Notes: generated by a model not told the origin, from the letters alone. 64,000 bases of DNA from Persicobacter sp. CCB-QB2 (GCF_001274635.1 NZ_LBGV01000001.1:3100001-3164000); one strand, 5' to 3'. Shown: positions 45,044 to 53,474, counted from the stretch's first letter. A program made the numbers and translations.

Positions 45044-45439
45044 ATGAGAAAATTTTATCCCATTTTCCTATTACCGATACTCCTGTGCATTGGCTTTCAG
45101 GGGCATGCGCAAAATGATGTTTTGCAAAAAGTACGCACCGCCCTTAAAACCGGAAACGCCAAAGAACTCAGCCGGCATGTTCACCAGAACGCCGAGCTTA
45201 CTTTTGATGGCGAAAAAGCTAATTATAGCCGGACACAGGCAGAGTTCGTGTTAAAAGACTTCTTTAAGAAGAATCCCCCCGTGGATTTTCAATATGTTCA
45301 TCAGGGCACTTCTCGTGAGGGCCTGAAGTACAGTATTGGAAAATATGAGACGCAAACCGCTACCTATCGGGTCTATATGTTCGTCAAGCCCTATGACGGC
45401 AACTATTATGTAGACACCATTGATTTCAGTAAGGAATAA
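45044..45439 (+). CDS. DUF4783-family exported protein
   Basis: 131 residues from the ATG at 45044, with a signal peptide (LLPILLCIGFQGHAQ). NTF2-like alpha+beta layout: ALKTGNAKELSRHVHQNAEL, TQAEFVLKDFFKKNPPVDFQ, YVHQGTSREGLKYSIGKYET. This family is regularly found next to nadC in Bacteroidota. Function is unknown; the fold suggests a small-molecule or peptide pocket in the periplasm. Confidence 0.8.
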   Translation: MRKFYPIFLLPILLCIGFQGHAQNDVLQKVRTALKTGNAKELSRHVHQNAELTFDGEKANYSRTQAEFVLKDFFKKNPPVDFQYVHQGTSREGLKYSIGKYETQTATYRVYMFVKPYDGNYYVDTIDFSKE

Positions 45440-45554
45440 ATTAAGGAACACCTTATATTAGGTAAAGCTCCCTGTGAGCCAGGGAGATATCTCCCGACTA
45501 TCGTCATAATTTTTTAACTCTTTATGGACGCTTGTCATTTGTGGCCTTAATTTA

Positions 45555-45562
45555 TACTTTTG
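45555..45562 (+). promoter_or_regulatory. TANNTTTG -7 box of nadC, abutting the start codon
   Basis: TACTTTTG ends four bases before the nadC ATG at 45567; a CTTG lies about 20 bases upstream as a weak -33 box. The transcript is probably leaderless. Confidence 0.5.
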
Positions 45563-45566
45563 CACC

Positions 45567-46421
45567 ATGTTAGCATATTTGACTGAAGAAGCTTTGGAAC
45601 AGTGCATTCGCACTGCGATAAAGGAGGATATTGGAGATGGTGACCATTCAACGCTAGCAGCTATTCCGGAAGATGCGCAATCAAGGGCGCAGATGATCAT
45701 CAAAGATGATGGCATTATTGCCGGACTGGAAGTTGCCAAGCGGGTGTTCAATATCGTAGAACCTCGATTAAAAGTGAGCCTTAAAAAGCATGATGGTGAT
45801 CATGTGAAATTTGGCGATATAGCGTTGATTGTGGAAGGGCCTGTTCGGGGTATTCTTACTGCAGAGCGCATTGTTTTGAATTTTGCACAGCGCATGAGTG
45901 GCATTGCCACGCGCACGCATCGCATTAGCCAGCTTATTGAAGGGACCAACACCCGACTACTGGACACCCGTAAAACCACGCCAAATGTGCGAATCATGGA
46001 AAAATGGGCGGTTCATATTGGTGGGGGAAAAAATCACCGTTTCGGTTTGTACGATATGATCATGCTGAAGGACAATCATAATGATTATGCCGGAGGGATC
46101 AGACAATCCGTTACCGCAACCCAAAAATACCTGAAAGAAAAAGGGCTGGACCTTCGCGTAGAAGTGGAAACCCGAAATTTGGAAGAGGTGAAGGAATGCC
46201 TGGAAGTGGACGGCATTGACGTGATCATGCTGGACAATATGCAGCCCGACATGATGCGGGAAGCCATTGCCCTGATTGACGGGAAATGCCAGACGGAAGC
46301 GTCCGGTGGTATAACGGAAGAGAATATTCGTGAGATGGCCGAAACCGGAGTGGATTTCATTTCCGTAGGTGCACTGACGCATTCCTTTAAAAGTTTAGAC
46401 ATTAGCTTGAAAGCATTCTAA
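45567..46421 (+). CDS. nadC: Nicotinate-nucleotide pyrophosphorylase (quinolinate phosphoribosyltransferase)
   Basis: 284 residues. Signature stretches: KEDIGDGDHST, AERIVLNFAQRMSGIAT, LLDTRKTTPNVRIMEKWAVHIGGGKNHRFGLYD (given here in parts: DTRKTTP, GGGKNHRFGL) and ASGGITEENI. It converts quinolinate and PRPP to nicotinate mononucleotide in NAD synthesis. The housekeeping box lies immediately upstream. Confidence 0.95.
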   Translation: MLAYLTEEALEQCIRTAIKEDIGDGDHSTLAAIPEDAQSRAQMIIKDDGIIAGLEVAKRVFNIVEPRLKVSLKKHDGDHVKFGDIALIVEGPVRGILTAERIVLNFAQRMSGIATRTHRISQLIEGTNTRLLDTRKTTPNVRIMEKWAVHIGGGKNHRFGLYDMIMLKDNHNDYAGGIRQSVTATQKYLKEKGLDLRVEVETRNLEEVKECLEVDGIDVIMLDNMQPDMMREAIALIDGKCQTEASGGITEENIREMAETGVDFISVGALTHSFKSLDISLKAF

Positions 46422-46449
46422 GTCAATTGACTTATTATCATTTACAATT

Positions 46450-46965
46450 ATGATCATAAAGACCAAAAAAATTCAACTGGACAAAAACGAGTACATCAAA
46501 ATGGCGATGTTGCACACCCTGAAAAAACAGTGGTGGGTAGCGCTTATTTTTCTGGCCATTTGCTGCGGTGGATTTCTAACCCCTTCAGGTTGGGGATGGT
46601 GGATTGGTGGTGCTGTTGTAGCCCTGATCCTCTACGTTTTATTTTGGATGATCCAGTTTGCAGGCCTTACTCAGATGGAGCAGGGGCAATTACTTTTTGA
46701 AAAGCTCTTCTATGAAATCACCAGTCAGCAGATCCTGATCAAGATGAATGAAAGACAGGGAATGCCGATGAAGTGGGAGCAGGTTCAGGAAATTATCAAG
46801 AGTGAAGATGCTTACGAATTGTGGGTATCCAAAGCACAATTGATTCATTTGCCGTTTAAGGCATTTAAAGGCGAGCGAGAATTCAGCTTCATGGAAAGTG
46901 CCATTTTCGATCGCAAGTTTGACAAAAAAGGCAAAAACAAATGGGTGCTTAAGCAAGCTTCCTGA
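46450..46965 (+). CDS. YcxB-like membrane protein
   Basis: 171 residues: two close membrane helices (about 27-45 and 49-70) and a C-terminal YcxB-like domain (MKWEQVQEIIKSEDAYELWV, LIHLPFKAF). Members are small membrane proteins of unknown function. It follows nadC by 28 bp and ends at a terminator. Confidence 0.7.
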   Translation: MIIKTKKIQLDKNEYIKMAMLHTLKKQWWVALIFLAICCGGFLTPSGWGWWIGGAVVALILYVLFWMIQFAGLTQMEQGQLLFEKLFYEITSQQILIKMNERQGMPMKWEQVQEIIKSEDAYELWVSKAQLIHLPFKAFKGEREFSFMESAIFDRKFDKKGKNKWVLKQAS

Positions 46966-46984
46966 TGATCATAAAAAATTATGA

Positions 46985-47008
46985 AAAGCGGCCAGGCCGC
47001 TTTTTTTA
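46985..47008 (+). terminator. Terminator of the nadC operon
   Basis: AGCGGCC-A-GGCCGCT stem followed by seven T. Confidence 0.92.
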
Positions 47009-47013
47009 TGCAT

Positions 47014-47046
47014 AAAAAAACCCCATCAAACTAAAGACGGGGTTTT
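47014..47046 (-). terminator. Second terminator, reading leftward, beside the candidate RNA
   Basis: AAAACCCC / GGGGTTTT stem; on the minus strand a run of seven T follows. No minus-strand protein gene lies upstream of it, only the candidate structured RNA. Confidence 0.75.
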
Positions 47047-47047
47047 A

Positions 47048-47159
47048 ACAGACGGTCCGTGCGTTTTCATTTTATTCATTCAATAATCATCAGATTTGGG
47101 TGTGCATCTACGATGGATACACTGGACTCATCCCAAGCACGTGACTAGCAAACGTCTGT
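47048..47159 (-). ncRNA. Candidate structured RNA with three-way junction
   Basis: Nested complementary segments: P1 47048-47054 with 47153-47159 (ACAGACG/CGTCTGT), P2 47055-47062 with 47137-47145 (one bulge), P3 47096-47100 with 47132-47136 (TTGGG/CCCAA), P4 47102-47108 with 47116-47122 (one mismatch), and a hairpin TTATT/AATAA in the 33-base strand between P2 and P3. The minus strand is preferred because it runs into a terminator, but a T-rich stretch after P1 also fits the plus strand. It is not assigned to a known RNA family. Confidence 0.5.
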
Positions 47160-47299
47160 GTTTTTATAATATTAACCGCTCAAATAAATTTTCGGATAGC
47201 CAAAAGGACATTTTTTTACTATTTTCCTCTAAAGTTTAAAACAAAAAATGGCTAAATACTATCTAAAGCATTCTTTTCCAATAATTTGACGAAAATTCC

Positions 47300-47791
47300 A
47301 TGCACGCTAACCGCCCTGACTATAAGAGTATTTATTTAAAAGCCGCCAATTACTGTGCTTATCAGGACCGTTGTACGGCTGAGGTAAGTGAAAAACTGCA
47401 GAAATGGGGACTGGAAGATGAAATGCTGGAGGCCGCCATTGAGCAGTTAATAGCAGAGAAATACTTAGATGAGGAGCGCTTTTGCCGGTCTTATGTCAGA
47501 GGAAAATTTTATTATCAAAAATGGGGAAAACAGAAGATCCGCCAGGCTTTAAAACTCAAGCAGGTGAATGAAAACCTTATACAGTCGGCTTTGGAAAATG
47601 AAATCAAGCCAGAAGATTATGATGAGGTTTTGTTGAAAATTCTTCATCGAAAATACCATCAACTGGAAAAAGAAACAGATCCCTACAAACGTAAAATGAA
47701 AACGGTTCAGCATGCCGCCCAAAAGGGCTTTGAATCCTCCATCATTTTTTGCCTGATTGACGAAGCCATTGAAATGGAAGACGACTCATGA
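47300..47791 (+). CDS. recX: Regulatory protein RecX
   Basis: 163 residues made of three-helix RecX repeats: AANYCAYQDRCTAEVSEKLQKWG, QLIAEKYLDEERFCRSYVRGKF (shown in parts: YLDEERFCRSYV), KWGKQKIRQALKLKQVN. It restrains RecA filaments. Its stop overlaps the cruF start by 4 bp, so the two are translationally coupled. Confidence 0.88.
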   Translation: MHANRPDYKSIYLKAANYCAYQDRCTAEVSEKLQKWGLEDEMLEAAIEQLIAEKYLDEERFCRSYVRGKFYYQKWGKQKIRQALKLKQVNENLIQSALENEIKPEDYDEVLLKILHRKYHQLEKETDPYKRKMKTVQHAAQKGFESSIIFCLIDEAIEMEDDS

Positions 47792-48453
47792 ACCTTATCA
47801 AACACCTCCATTTTTCGAATTACAAAAGTGCTGCTAGGCCCCTGTTAGTACTGCTGGCCACTATGCATTTAGCCGGCGTCATTGGATTGACTTTTGAATA
47901 CAGCCGTCCTTACTTTCAGTTATTAACCCCACTCAATCTGCTGTTTTCCAATTTTGTCCTGTTTCAATTTCACCACAACAAAACACGGGGCTTTTATTTG
48001 TTCGCCTTTTCCGCCTTTACCGTCGGACTCCTTATGGAAATGATTGGCGTCAACACCGGATTAATATTTGGCCAGTACCAATACGGACAAACCCTCGGCC
48101 TTAAAATATTCCACACCCCCTTAACCATTGGACTGAACTGGTTCAGTCTGGTGTATGGGAGTTCTTACCTTTTTCAACAATTAAAAATTCACCAGCTCTT
48201 CAAAGCGGCCCTGGCTGCTGGCACCATGGTCACACTGGATATATTTATTGAACCGGTGGCCATGGCCCTGGATTTCTGGAATTGGGAAAATGAAACCATC
48301 CCCTTTCAGAACTATTTGGGCTGGTTTATTATCGCCTTCCTATTGTCTAACCTTTATTATATATTGGTTAAAAAAAGTAAGAATCCCGTTTCATCCATTT
48401 TTTTTATCATTCAAGGGCTTTTTTTCATTTTTTTATGGGCTTTACTGCGCTAA
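47788..48453 (+). CDS. cruF: CruF-type carotenoid hydratase
   Basis: 221 residues, mostly membrane helices. Family motifs: GLLMEMIGVNTGLIFGQYQYG, IEPVAMALDFWNWENETIPF and NYLGWFIIAFLLSN (each read from the frame). CruF adds water across the end group of an acyclic carotenoid (1-hydroxylation), as in bisanhydrobacterioruberin hydratase and myxol pathways. It precedes a CarH-like regulator, which would make carotenoid synthesis light- and B12-responsive (inference). Confidence 0.85.
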   Translation: MNLIKHLHFSNYKSAARPLLVLLATMHLAGVIGLTFEYSRPYFQLLTPLNLLFSNFVLFQFHHNKTRGFYLFAFSAFTVGLLMEMIGVNTGLIFGQYQYGQTLGLKIFHTPLTIGLNWFSLVYGSSYLFQQLKIHQLFKAALAAGTMVTLDIFIEPVAMALDFWNWENETIPFQNYLGWFIIAFLLSNLYYILVKKSKNPVSSIFFIIQGLFFIFLWALLR

Positions 48454-48507
48454 ACGGCGTACAAGCCGTTATTGGATTATATTTGTAAGCCCCTAACCAT
48501 CTGTGAT

Positions 48508-49395
48508 ATGTCTAACTATTCAATTAAAGATTTAGAACTTCTTTCCGGTATTAAAGCTCATACATTACGTATTTGGGAACAGCGATATAATTTCCTTAAA
48601 CCCCAAAGAACAGACACCAATATCCGCTATTATACCGATCGGGATCTGAAGCTAATACTGAATGTATCGCTGCTGAAAGAAAACGGCCTGAGAATTTCGA
48701 ATATTGCCAAAATGGAGGAATCGGAAATGCGAGACCACGTCATTCGCATCACCGATTCAAAAACCACTTATCCGGAACAGATCTATGCCCTGACACTGGC
48801 CATGGTGGAGTTAGACGAAGAGCGCTTTGAGAAAATCATGGGAAGCAATATCCTTAAATATGGCTTTGAAAATACCATGGTGAACATTATCTATCCTTTT
48901 ATGGCCCGGGTAGGTCTGTTATGGCAAACCGGTGGAATTAATCCGGCTCAGGAGCACTTTATCAGTAATCTGGTACGTCAAAAACTGATGGTCGCCATCG
49001 ACAGCCAGTATGTAAGTAATTCCGAGTTTAAGCATAAATATATGCTCTTCTTGCCTGATGGAGAATTACATGATATCGGGCTGCTATTCGCGAATTATCT
49101 GCTCCGAAACCGTAAAAATAAAACCTTCTACCTCGGACAGAGCCTCCCTTTTGAAGAATTAACCTCCATTTTTGAGATCCATCAGCCAGATTTCCTGCTC
49201 ACCATCATCACCTCTGTGCCAGGCAGCTATTTGGAAGTGCAAAAATTCGTGGACAATATGTCTGCCGCTTTCCCCAAAACCACCATTTTAATCAGTGGGC
49301 CTCAGGTAGTTGGACAGGGAATTATTGAACCAGAAAATGTGATTGTACTTAATAAATTCCAGGACCTGGTAGATTTTATTGAAGAGCAGGAATAG
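48508..49395 (+). CDS. MerR-type regulator with B12-binding domain (CarH/LitR-like)
   Basis: 295 residues from the ATG at 48508. N-terminal MerR helix-turn-helix (YSIKDLELLSGIKAHTLRIW, NIRYYTDRDLKLI). The middle has the CarH hallmark W-x9-E-H (Trp139, Glu149-His150), a four-helix cap that covers adenosylcobalamin. The C-terminal Rossmann domain has E-L-H-x-x-G (His188), the lower axial ligand site. CarH proteins repress carotenoid genes in the dark and fall apart in light. It lies 54 bp after cruF. Confidence 0.88.
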   Translation: MSNYSIKDLELLSGIKAHTLRIWEQRYNFLKPQRTDTNIRYYTDRDLKLILNVSLLKENGLRISNIAKMEESEMRDHVIRITDSKTTYPEQIYALTLAMVELDEERFEKIMGSNILKYGFENTMVNIIYPFMARVGLLWQTGGINPAQEHFISNLVRQKLMVAIDSQYVSNSEFKHKYMLFLPDGELHDIGLLFANYLLRNRKNKTFYLGQSLPFEELTSIFEIHQPDFLLTIITSVPGSYLEVQKFVDNMSAAFPKTTILISGPQVVGQGIIEPENVIVLNKFQDLVDFIEEQE

Positions 49396-49644
49396 GCAGC
49401 TTTTCCACATTTTTGCCCAAGCCGAAAGCCACCATACTGCCCTAATCCGCATGCTCAGGCGTTTCCGAAAACCCTCTAAAATAGCCCTGATTTCATTTCA
49501 TTGAAAATCAATCATTTACCTTAAACAATTCATATTTATTTTCAGTATTGTGTGAGATTAGATAACTTTCGAAGGATTTTCTTTACTTTTGAGAGTACCA
49601 TGTAATAAAAATTGCTTTTCGGAACCCTCGCACTGCATTGACCA

Positions 49645-50496
49645 ATGAAATTAAAATTTTACTTCATCGCCTTTTTTGCACTAATTTTTTGTTCAAATGA
49701 TGCTTTAGCCCAAGGTCGGATTCCCTCTAAAGGATATAGCCATCATACAAACCTAAGAAGTGCATGGTCTTTTGGACTTTCCACCGGAACCTCGCTGTTC
49801 AATACAGATGCCGTAAAATTGGGAAGTGGACACCAGCCTATATATAACTTCACAGGAGGTGTCAATATTGACTATCAATTTAACAACCGATGGTCTGTGG
49901 CCGGACATTTTAATTTTTTCAACCAAAATTTCGATGGTGGGACATATCCGGATTCCCTTGCCTTTCACTCCCGTAATGTTGAATACTATGTCGCCTTCAA
50001 AAGAAAGTTATTGACCAATGTAAATGCATTGAAAGCAACCCATTATTGGGATCTGCATATCTTTGCCGGTGTGGGAAACGTGTTTTTCAACCATTTCGAT
50101 GGCGATAAAAGGGCTGAGAAATCTCATGGCTATATTATCGGCGCCCCAACAGATGACGGTAGCTATAACATTAGTGCCTATGAATATGCACAATTAGGCA
50201 TTATCCTTCCCGTGGGAATAGGTTTTAATTACTATTTCTCGGATAAAATGGGCTTCCATTCTGAAGTAGGATACCGATTCACTTCCACTAACTTTTTGGA
50301 TGGCATAAAAACCAATACCCCGAGACTGGACCAATACCTTCAAGTGAGTGTGGGATTAACTTATCGCCCATGGTCCAATTCAGGCACTAAATACCTGTAT
50401 AACCAACACTTGAATGGGAAAAAGAAAAGTCACAGAAGGAACTTGCCTAAAAAATCTAAAGGGAAACGATATAAATCCACCAATAAAAGGGAATAA
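49645..50496 (+). CDS. Outer-membrane beta-barrel protein with basic C-terminal tail
   Basis: 283 residues with a signal peptide (LIFCSNDALAQG) and OmpA-like eight-strand barrel pattern (WSFGLSTGTSLFN, NFTGGVNIDYQFNNRWSVAGHF in parts, GFHSEVGYRFTSTNFLDG). Residues about 255-283 are strongly basic (KKKSHRRN, KKSKGKRYKSTNKR), an unusual end for a barrel. A terminator follows that coincides with two DnaA-like boxes. Confidence 0.72.
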   Translation: MKLKFYFIAFFALIFCSNDALAQGRIPSKGYSHHTNLRSAWSFGLSTGTSLFNTDAVKLGSGHQPIYNFTGGVNIDYQFNNRWSVAGHFNFFNQNFDGGTYPDSLAFHSRNVEYYVAFKRKLLTNVNALKATHYWDLHIFAGVGNVFFNHFDGDKRAEKSHGYIIGAPTDDGSYNISAYEYAQLGIILPVGIGFNYYFSDKMGFHSEVGYRFTSTNFLDGIKTNTPRLDQYLQVSVGLTYRPWSNSGTKYLYNQHLNGKKKSHRRNLPKKSKGKRYKSTNKRE

Positions 50497-50507
50497 GGAT
50501 TTTGAAG

Positions 50508-50701
50508 TTATCCACAAACAAAGGGGTTTTCCACATTAAGATTGTGGAAAACCCTTTTTTATTCCCCAAAAAATCTACCAAGCGCATTTTTACGTGAATA
50601 AAATCAATACTTCCATCATGTTTCACGAAATTATGTGGAAAAGACCCATGCAATCCACCAATTTATCCACTTATCCACACACTCAGGGGTAGTTATGCAC
50701 A
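50508..50701. other. DnaA-box cluster: candidate replication origin or DnaA titration site
   Basis: Seven boxes fit TTWTNCACA or miss it by one base: TTATCCACA at 50508 and 50671, TTTTCCACA at 50527, its reverse complement at 50543 and 50634, TTATCCACT at 50663 and TTATGCACA at 50693. All are intergenic. No dnaA or dnaN gene is nearby, but Bacteroidota origins are often separate from dnaA. No obvious AT-rich unwinding tract lies in the cluster; an AT-rich one lies at 51.9-52.1 kb. Confidence 0.5.
50524..50560 (+). terminator. Terminator built from two inverted DnaA-like boxes
   Basis: GGGTTTTCCACA / TGTGGAAAACCC stem followed by six T, 28 bases after the barrel-protein stop. Confidence 0.88.
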
Positions 50702-50704
50702 AAA

Positions 50705-50933
50705 TTAACCTGAGCCGAAATATTCATCCTTTATTCTTTCTTTGGTTGCGGAGGAAATCGTTTTCCATTTTGATTTTTTCCACCAAGGAACCGGATGAAT
50801 GTGGGAAAGCAAGCACCCAAAATTCGGGCAATTAAAAATCAGCAAAACCAATAAGGATACACTGATAACAAAACGTCTATTAGGCACCCTTTTAATTGAC
50901 TCCTTAAGCCTGGCGATGAGTAAGTCGGGTTAA
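50705..50933 (+). repeat. TTAA-bounded dispersed element, copy 11 (diverged)
   Basis: Starts TTAACCTGAGCCGAAATATTC and ends GCGATGAGTAAGTCGGGTTAA less one base at each string end. The core GGAACCGGATGAATG and AAAGCAAGC remains. Its terminal TTAA provides the stop codon of the minus-strand gene at 50930. It begins four bases after the last DnaA box. Confidence 0.8.
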
Positions 50934-51880
50934 TTTTCCCTTCTTACCGGCTCATCTGGTGCCGGGAGCAGCTCAGGCGCTTCTATTTTAGGTAATTCTG
51001 GTGTATAGCGTTCTGGTGCCTCAAATAAGGTTCGCCGGTTCATCAGGAAAACCTTCCCCTTTTCATTAGTTATCAACAATTCCTCCTCATTCAGGTATAG
51101 AATCGCCTCCGACTGACCCGAATTCACAAATCGCTTACAATAAAAAGGAACCATTCGAAGATTATCTTCCTGGTCGAAGTCCGCATAATACAAGAGTACT
51201 TTTCCGTAACTTAAAAGTGCCACCTGCCCTTTTTCCGGACTGATATCTGCAGCCGTAATCTGCTCTCGCATTTTAAAAGCAAAAACTTCCCTCGCCACAT
51301 ATTCTCCGGCCTGATCCGGCAATTGATATACCTTCACTTGCTTCCCTCCCCGGATTTTTGCGAAGAGATAGAGCTTTCCTCTAGCCCAAAGCATTGCCTC
51401 ACAATCAAAACGCTTATTTTTATTCTTCTTAGGAGGAAACTCAAGCTGATCTTCATATGAAAAGGAAATAGTCTCCACTTCGCCCGAAAAAATGTGATAG
51501 CGATAAATTTTTAAATCCTTTCGATTGTTGTTATTATTCCCAAAATCACCAATGAAAATATGACCATCTTCATCCTGAGCAAGATCTTCCCAGTCCACAT
51601 TTTTCACCTCTTCAGGAAAATTCACCTGCCCCATTAAACCCACTTCATCATTTTTGAAGGCAAATAAAACCGGTTTACCTCCACTATCGTCATGCGTAAA
51701 AAAAAGATCATTATGCGCGGCTAAACCCGAAGATTCCTTCACTTCCTCCGGTAATCTCCCTATCATATTCACCTCGTATAATTTATTGGGGCAACTGTCA
51801 CACTTTTCAGTTGGAAATGGACACGAAATTACGATACTCTTCAGGGCCATCCATAAGGAAAGCAGATTACTCAACACCAT
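50930..51880 (-). CDS. Predicted beta-propeller protein
   Basis: 316 residues. After an N-terminal hydrophobic stretch (VLSNLLSLWMALKSIVIS) come propeller-like blades: ESSGLAAHNDLFFTHDDSGG, VDWEDLAQDEDGHIFIGDFG, QITAADISPEKGQVALLSYG, SEAILYLNEEELLITNEKG. The WEDLAxDxxGxIYIGDFGNN motif is common in Bacteroidota proteins of unknown function. The stop codon lies in the end of repeat copy 11. Confidence 0.65.
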   Translation of the reverse strand: MVLSNLLSLWMALKSIVISCPFPTEKCDSCPNKLYEVNMIGRLPEEVKESSGLAAHNDLFFTHDDSGGKPVLFAFKNDEVGLMGQVNFPEEVKNVDWEDLAQDEDGHIFIGDFGNNNNNRKDLKIYRYHIFSGEVETISFSYEDQLEFPPKKNKNKRFDCEAMLWARGKLYLFAKIRGGKQVKVYQLPDQAGEYVAREVFAFKMREQITAADISPEKGQVALLSYGKVLLYYADFDQEDNLRMVPFYCKRFVNSGQSEAILYLNEEELLITNEKGKVFLMNRRTLFEAPERYTPELPKIEAPELLPAPDEPVRREN

Positions 51881-52144
51881 TTAATTATTGATTACCAGTT
51901 GATAAAATGAAAATTTAAATACAAAAAATTTATATAATTAAAAATGAAACCAATAATAGGACGAATCAACCATATTTCAGACAAAAAAATGCTTGTTTAT
52001 TTACCAGATAAATAAAACTTAAGGACTTTTCTTAAAAAATGGCTCAAAATTTGAACCCATTGAATTCACTTTTGATCTTATTTATACTCATTATAAATGT
52101 TTTACAAAAGTGATAATGATCAGTGATTTTCGTGAGTAAACCAG
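51881..52144. other. AT-rich divergent intergenic region upstream of hemA
   Basis: A very AT-rich tract (51890-52100) without coding signal. It holds the promoter side of hemA and of the minus-strand propeller gene. No repeat copy. Confidence 0.45.
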
Positions 52145-52152
52145 TACTTTTG
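52145..52152 (+). promoter_or_regulatory. TANNTTTG -7 box and Shine-Dalgarno of hemA
   Basis: TACTTTTG is followed by a short leader holding GAGGAGG six bases before the ATG at 52172. A strong Shine-Dalgarno is unusual for this window. The -33 box is weak. Confidence 0.45.
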
Positions 52153-52171
52153 CAAGACAGAGGAGGTTTCT

Positions 52172-53449
52172 ATGGTGAACAATTTCAAATTTACAGGGAT
52201 ATCCCATAAACAAGCGGATATTAAGCTAAGGGAGCTTGTGGCATTGGATGAAAATGCCAGCAAAAAGCTATTATTTGAGCTTAAAGAGAAATTAGGACTT
52301 CAGGAGGCACTAATTTTATCTACCTGTAACCGAACGGAAGTTTACTATAATGACCGAAGAGATCTTAGCTTCGATATTGCCCGCTTAATCGGGGTCATAA
52401 AAGGTCTGGAAAATCCTTGTAGGATAGCCGCAAAATTTGAAGGAATTTCCGAAAATTCTGCCGCCGTTCAATATTTATTCCATATTGCAATGGGTCTTGA
52501 ATCCAAGGTAGTAGGGGATATTCAAATTTCCAATCAGGTGAAAAAAGCCTACCAATGGTCTTGTGATGAAGGCATGGCGGGTCCGCTTTTACACCGTTTG
52601 ATGCACACCGTATTTTTCTGCAACAAGCGCGTTTCTCAGGAAACCTGTTTCCGTGATGGAGCAGCATCCGTTTCCTATGCCGCAACAGAGATTGCAGAAA
52701 ACCTAACCTCCCAAATCCTTGACCCCAAGATATTAGTATTAGGGCTTGGTGAAATTGGAGAAGATGTGGTGAGAAATTTGGTAGATCGGGAATTTCGTGA
52801 GATTTATATTGCTAACCGTACTTCTTCCAAAGCAACAAAGTTAGCAAGTGAATTAAATTTAAATACCCTTCCTTTCGAAGAAGCACAAGCCTTTATCAGA
52901 GAAGAAGCAGATGTCATCATCAGCTCTGTTGCCATGGATCAGCCCTTTATTACTGCTGATTTTGTGAAAGACATCAATATTAAAGGTTATAAGCATTTTA
53001 TAGATCTTTCAGTACCACGAAGCATCGAGTTGGATGTGGAGTTTGTACCGGGAGCAACCTTACACAATATTGATAATATCACGGCTACCACTAATAAAGC
53101 CCTTGAAAAAAGACTGAAAGCGGTTCCTCAGGTAGAAAGCATCATTCAGGAATGCCAGTCAGAATTCATGAATTGGAGCAAAGAAATGGTCGTTTCTCCT
53201 ACCATTAAAAAGATGAAAAACTCTTTGGAGCAGATTCGTCAACAAGAAATGGCTCGTTTCCTGAAAAATGCCACAGAGCAGGAAGCCAAGATGATGGACA
53301 AGGTAACCAAAGGCATGATCCAAAAAATCATGAAGCTACCGGTACTCCAATTAAAGGCCGCTTGTAAGCGAGATGAGGCGGATCAATTAGTAGACGTTTT
53401 AAATGATTTATTCGATCTGGAAAAATCACAAGAATATGTAAAAAAATAA
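52172..53449 (+). CDS. hemA: Glutamyl-tRNA reductase
   Basis: 425 residues. LILSTCNRTEVYY carries the catalytic cysteine, and the NADPH-binding domain reads LVLGLGEIGEDVVRNL. The conserved helical C-terminal dimerisation domain follows (KMKNSLEQIRQQEMARF). It makes glutamate-1-semialdehyde, the first committed step of haem synthesis, which the cytochrome genes of the window depend on. Family start (FKFTGISHKQADIKLRE) supports the ATG chosen. Confidence 0.95.
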   Translation: MVNNFKFTGISHKQADIKLRELVALDENASKKLLFELKEKLGLQEALILSTCNRTEVYYNDRRDLSFDIARLIGVIKGLENPCRIAAKFEGISENSAAVQYLFHIAMGLESKVVGDIQISNQVKKAYQWSCDEGMAGPLLHRLMHTVFFCNKRVSQETCFRDGAASVSYAATEIAENLTSQILDPKILVLGLGEIGEDVVRNLVDREFREIYIANRTSSKATKLASELNLNTLPFEEAQAFIREEADVIISSVAMDQPFITADFVKDINIKGYKHFIDLSVPRSIELDVEFVPGATLHNIDNITATTNKALEKRLKAVPQVESIIQECQSEFMNWSKEMVVSPTIKKMKNSLEQIRQQEMARFLKNATEQEAKMMDKVTKGMIQKIMKLPVLQLKAACKRDEADQLVDVLNDLFDLEKSQEYVKK

Positions 53450-53474
53450 GCTGTCCTCCGACAGCTTTTTTTTT
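53448..53474. terminator. Terminator between convergent hemA and spoVR
   Basis: AAGCTGTC / GACAGCTT stem with a long T-run rightward. It may also serve the minus strand less well. Confidence 0.88.

Noticed and set aside
47048-47159. Assignment of the structured RNA as an active hammerhead ribozyme
   Set aside because: CTGATGA and GAAA are in the right strand, but spacing to stems I and III and the cleavage-site context do not fit the consensus.
1151-50933. Reading the dispersed repeats as a CRISPR array or coding repeats
   Set aside because: Copies are kilobases apart, 175-230 bp long, in both orientations and without spacers or a conserved ORF.
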